NCBI GenBank assembly: GCA_963823165.1 | Contig: CAWGKV010000002.1 | Span: forward strand, 124,001 to 188,000 | Direction of reading: 5' to 3' | DNA length: 64,000 bases | DNA from: Roseiarcus sp963823165 | Lineage (GTDB): Bacteria; Pseudomonadota; Alphaproteobacteria; Rhizobiales; Beijerinckiaceae | Part shown: positions 63,857 to 64,000 of the stretch, in pieces | Layout of the letters: every line of letters starts with the position of its first letter | How positions within the stretch are numbered: position 1 is the stretch's first letter | Position numbers and translations under genes: made by a program | Notes under the pieces: model-generated | Told to the model about the DNA's origin: nothing | Databases searched by the model: none | What the model saw: only the letters and a program-made list of their open reading frames with translations

Positions 63857-64000
63857 TCAGTAGTTTTTGAACTCCTTCGGCGTGCCGTCGATCTTGGTGA
63901 TCGTGATGTCAAAATTCTCCTGGTAGGAGAACATCAGATCGAAGAGGTAGTCGATCGCCACCTGCTCACCAAGCAATATCGAGTAGTCCGTGTCGCTCCG
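63857..64000 (-). CDS. 3' end of an unrecognised gene, cut by window edge
   Basis: Forty-seven codons and a TGA stop are visible, giving RSDTDYSILLGEQVAID and ending PKEFKNY. The segment is mostly polar with aromatic residues. No family is recognised; the 5' part lies outside the window. Confidence 0.5.
   Translation of the reverse strand, partial: RSDTDYSILLGEQVAIDYLFDLMFSYQENFDITITKIDGTPKEFKNY

Overview
The window is a GC-rich bacterial chromosome segment, most likely from an alphaproteobacterium of the order Hyphomicrobiales (Rhizobiales), perhaps near Methylobacterium, Beijerinckia or Methylocystis. The pointers are two tiny hydrophilic proteins of a type common in that order, PEP-CTERM surface proteins, a single-gene trehalose-phosphate synthase, and a protocatechuate 4,5-cleavage cluster. 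No rRNA, tRNA or CRISPR array was seen. The organism assignment is inference from gene content only.

Layout. 0-5 kb: the end of a PAP2 phosphatase gene, an SDR, and a sugar module (aldolase-like TIM barrel, PfkB kinase, transaldolase), then two very small genes. 5-16 kb: mixed accessory DNA with two PEP-CTERM proteins, a VOC protein, an MFS exporter, a histidine phosphatase, OtsA, a VapBC pair with a broken toxin, ChrA, a Baeyer-Villiger-type monooxygenase, and remnants of a Uma2 gene and a RAYT-type transposase element. 16-28 kb: housekeeping and metabolic genes, namely PurU, the LutABC lactate oxidation operon, a TesA-like esterase next to a YbbA/YbbP-type ABC exporter, an acyl-CoA synthetase and FtsH.

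28-43 kb is a cell-surface glycan island: HldE (ADP-heptose synthesis), a GT9 heptosyltransferase, a sulfotransferase-like/TPR fusion with a large internal duplication, two FkbM methyltransferases, an exported Asp-box protein, an exported unknown, another unknown and a SAM methyltransferase. Three of these proteins appear to share an undescribed beta-rich module. The middle of the island is visibly lower in GC and richer in AT-ending codons than its flanks, which suggests transfer. 43-51 kb: NudC, an LprI-like protein, two class I aminotransferases, HtpG, a BrnTA toxin-antitoxin pair with a palindromic operator, and an MntH remnant.

51-61 kb is a one-direction catabolic operon: ligJ, quiC, a catabolic shikimate dehydrogenase, an MHS transporter, ligK, ligI, ligA, ligB and ligC. 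Together they would import shikimate or quinate-type acids, convert them through 3-dehydroshikimate to protocatechuate, open the ring by 4,5-cleavage and end in pyruvate plus oxaloacetate. A 4-oxalomesaconate tautomerase (LigU/GalD) is not visible, and ligB carries two +1 frameshifts as given. The last 3 kb hold a signal-less solute-binding protein, a small unknown, a decayed 2Fe-2S ferredoxin gene, a DUF1932 dehydrogenase and the 3' end of an unrecognised gene. Several +1 frameshifts at short homopolymers (vapC, ligB, ferredoxin) raise the question of sequencing error versus real decay.
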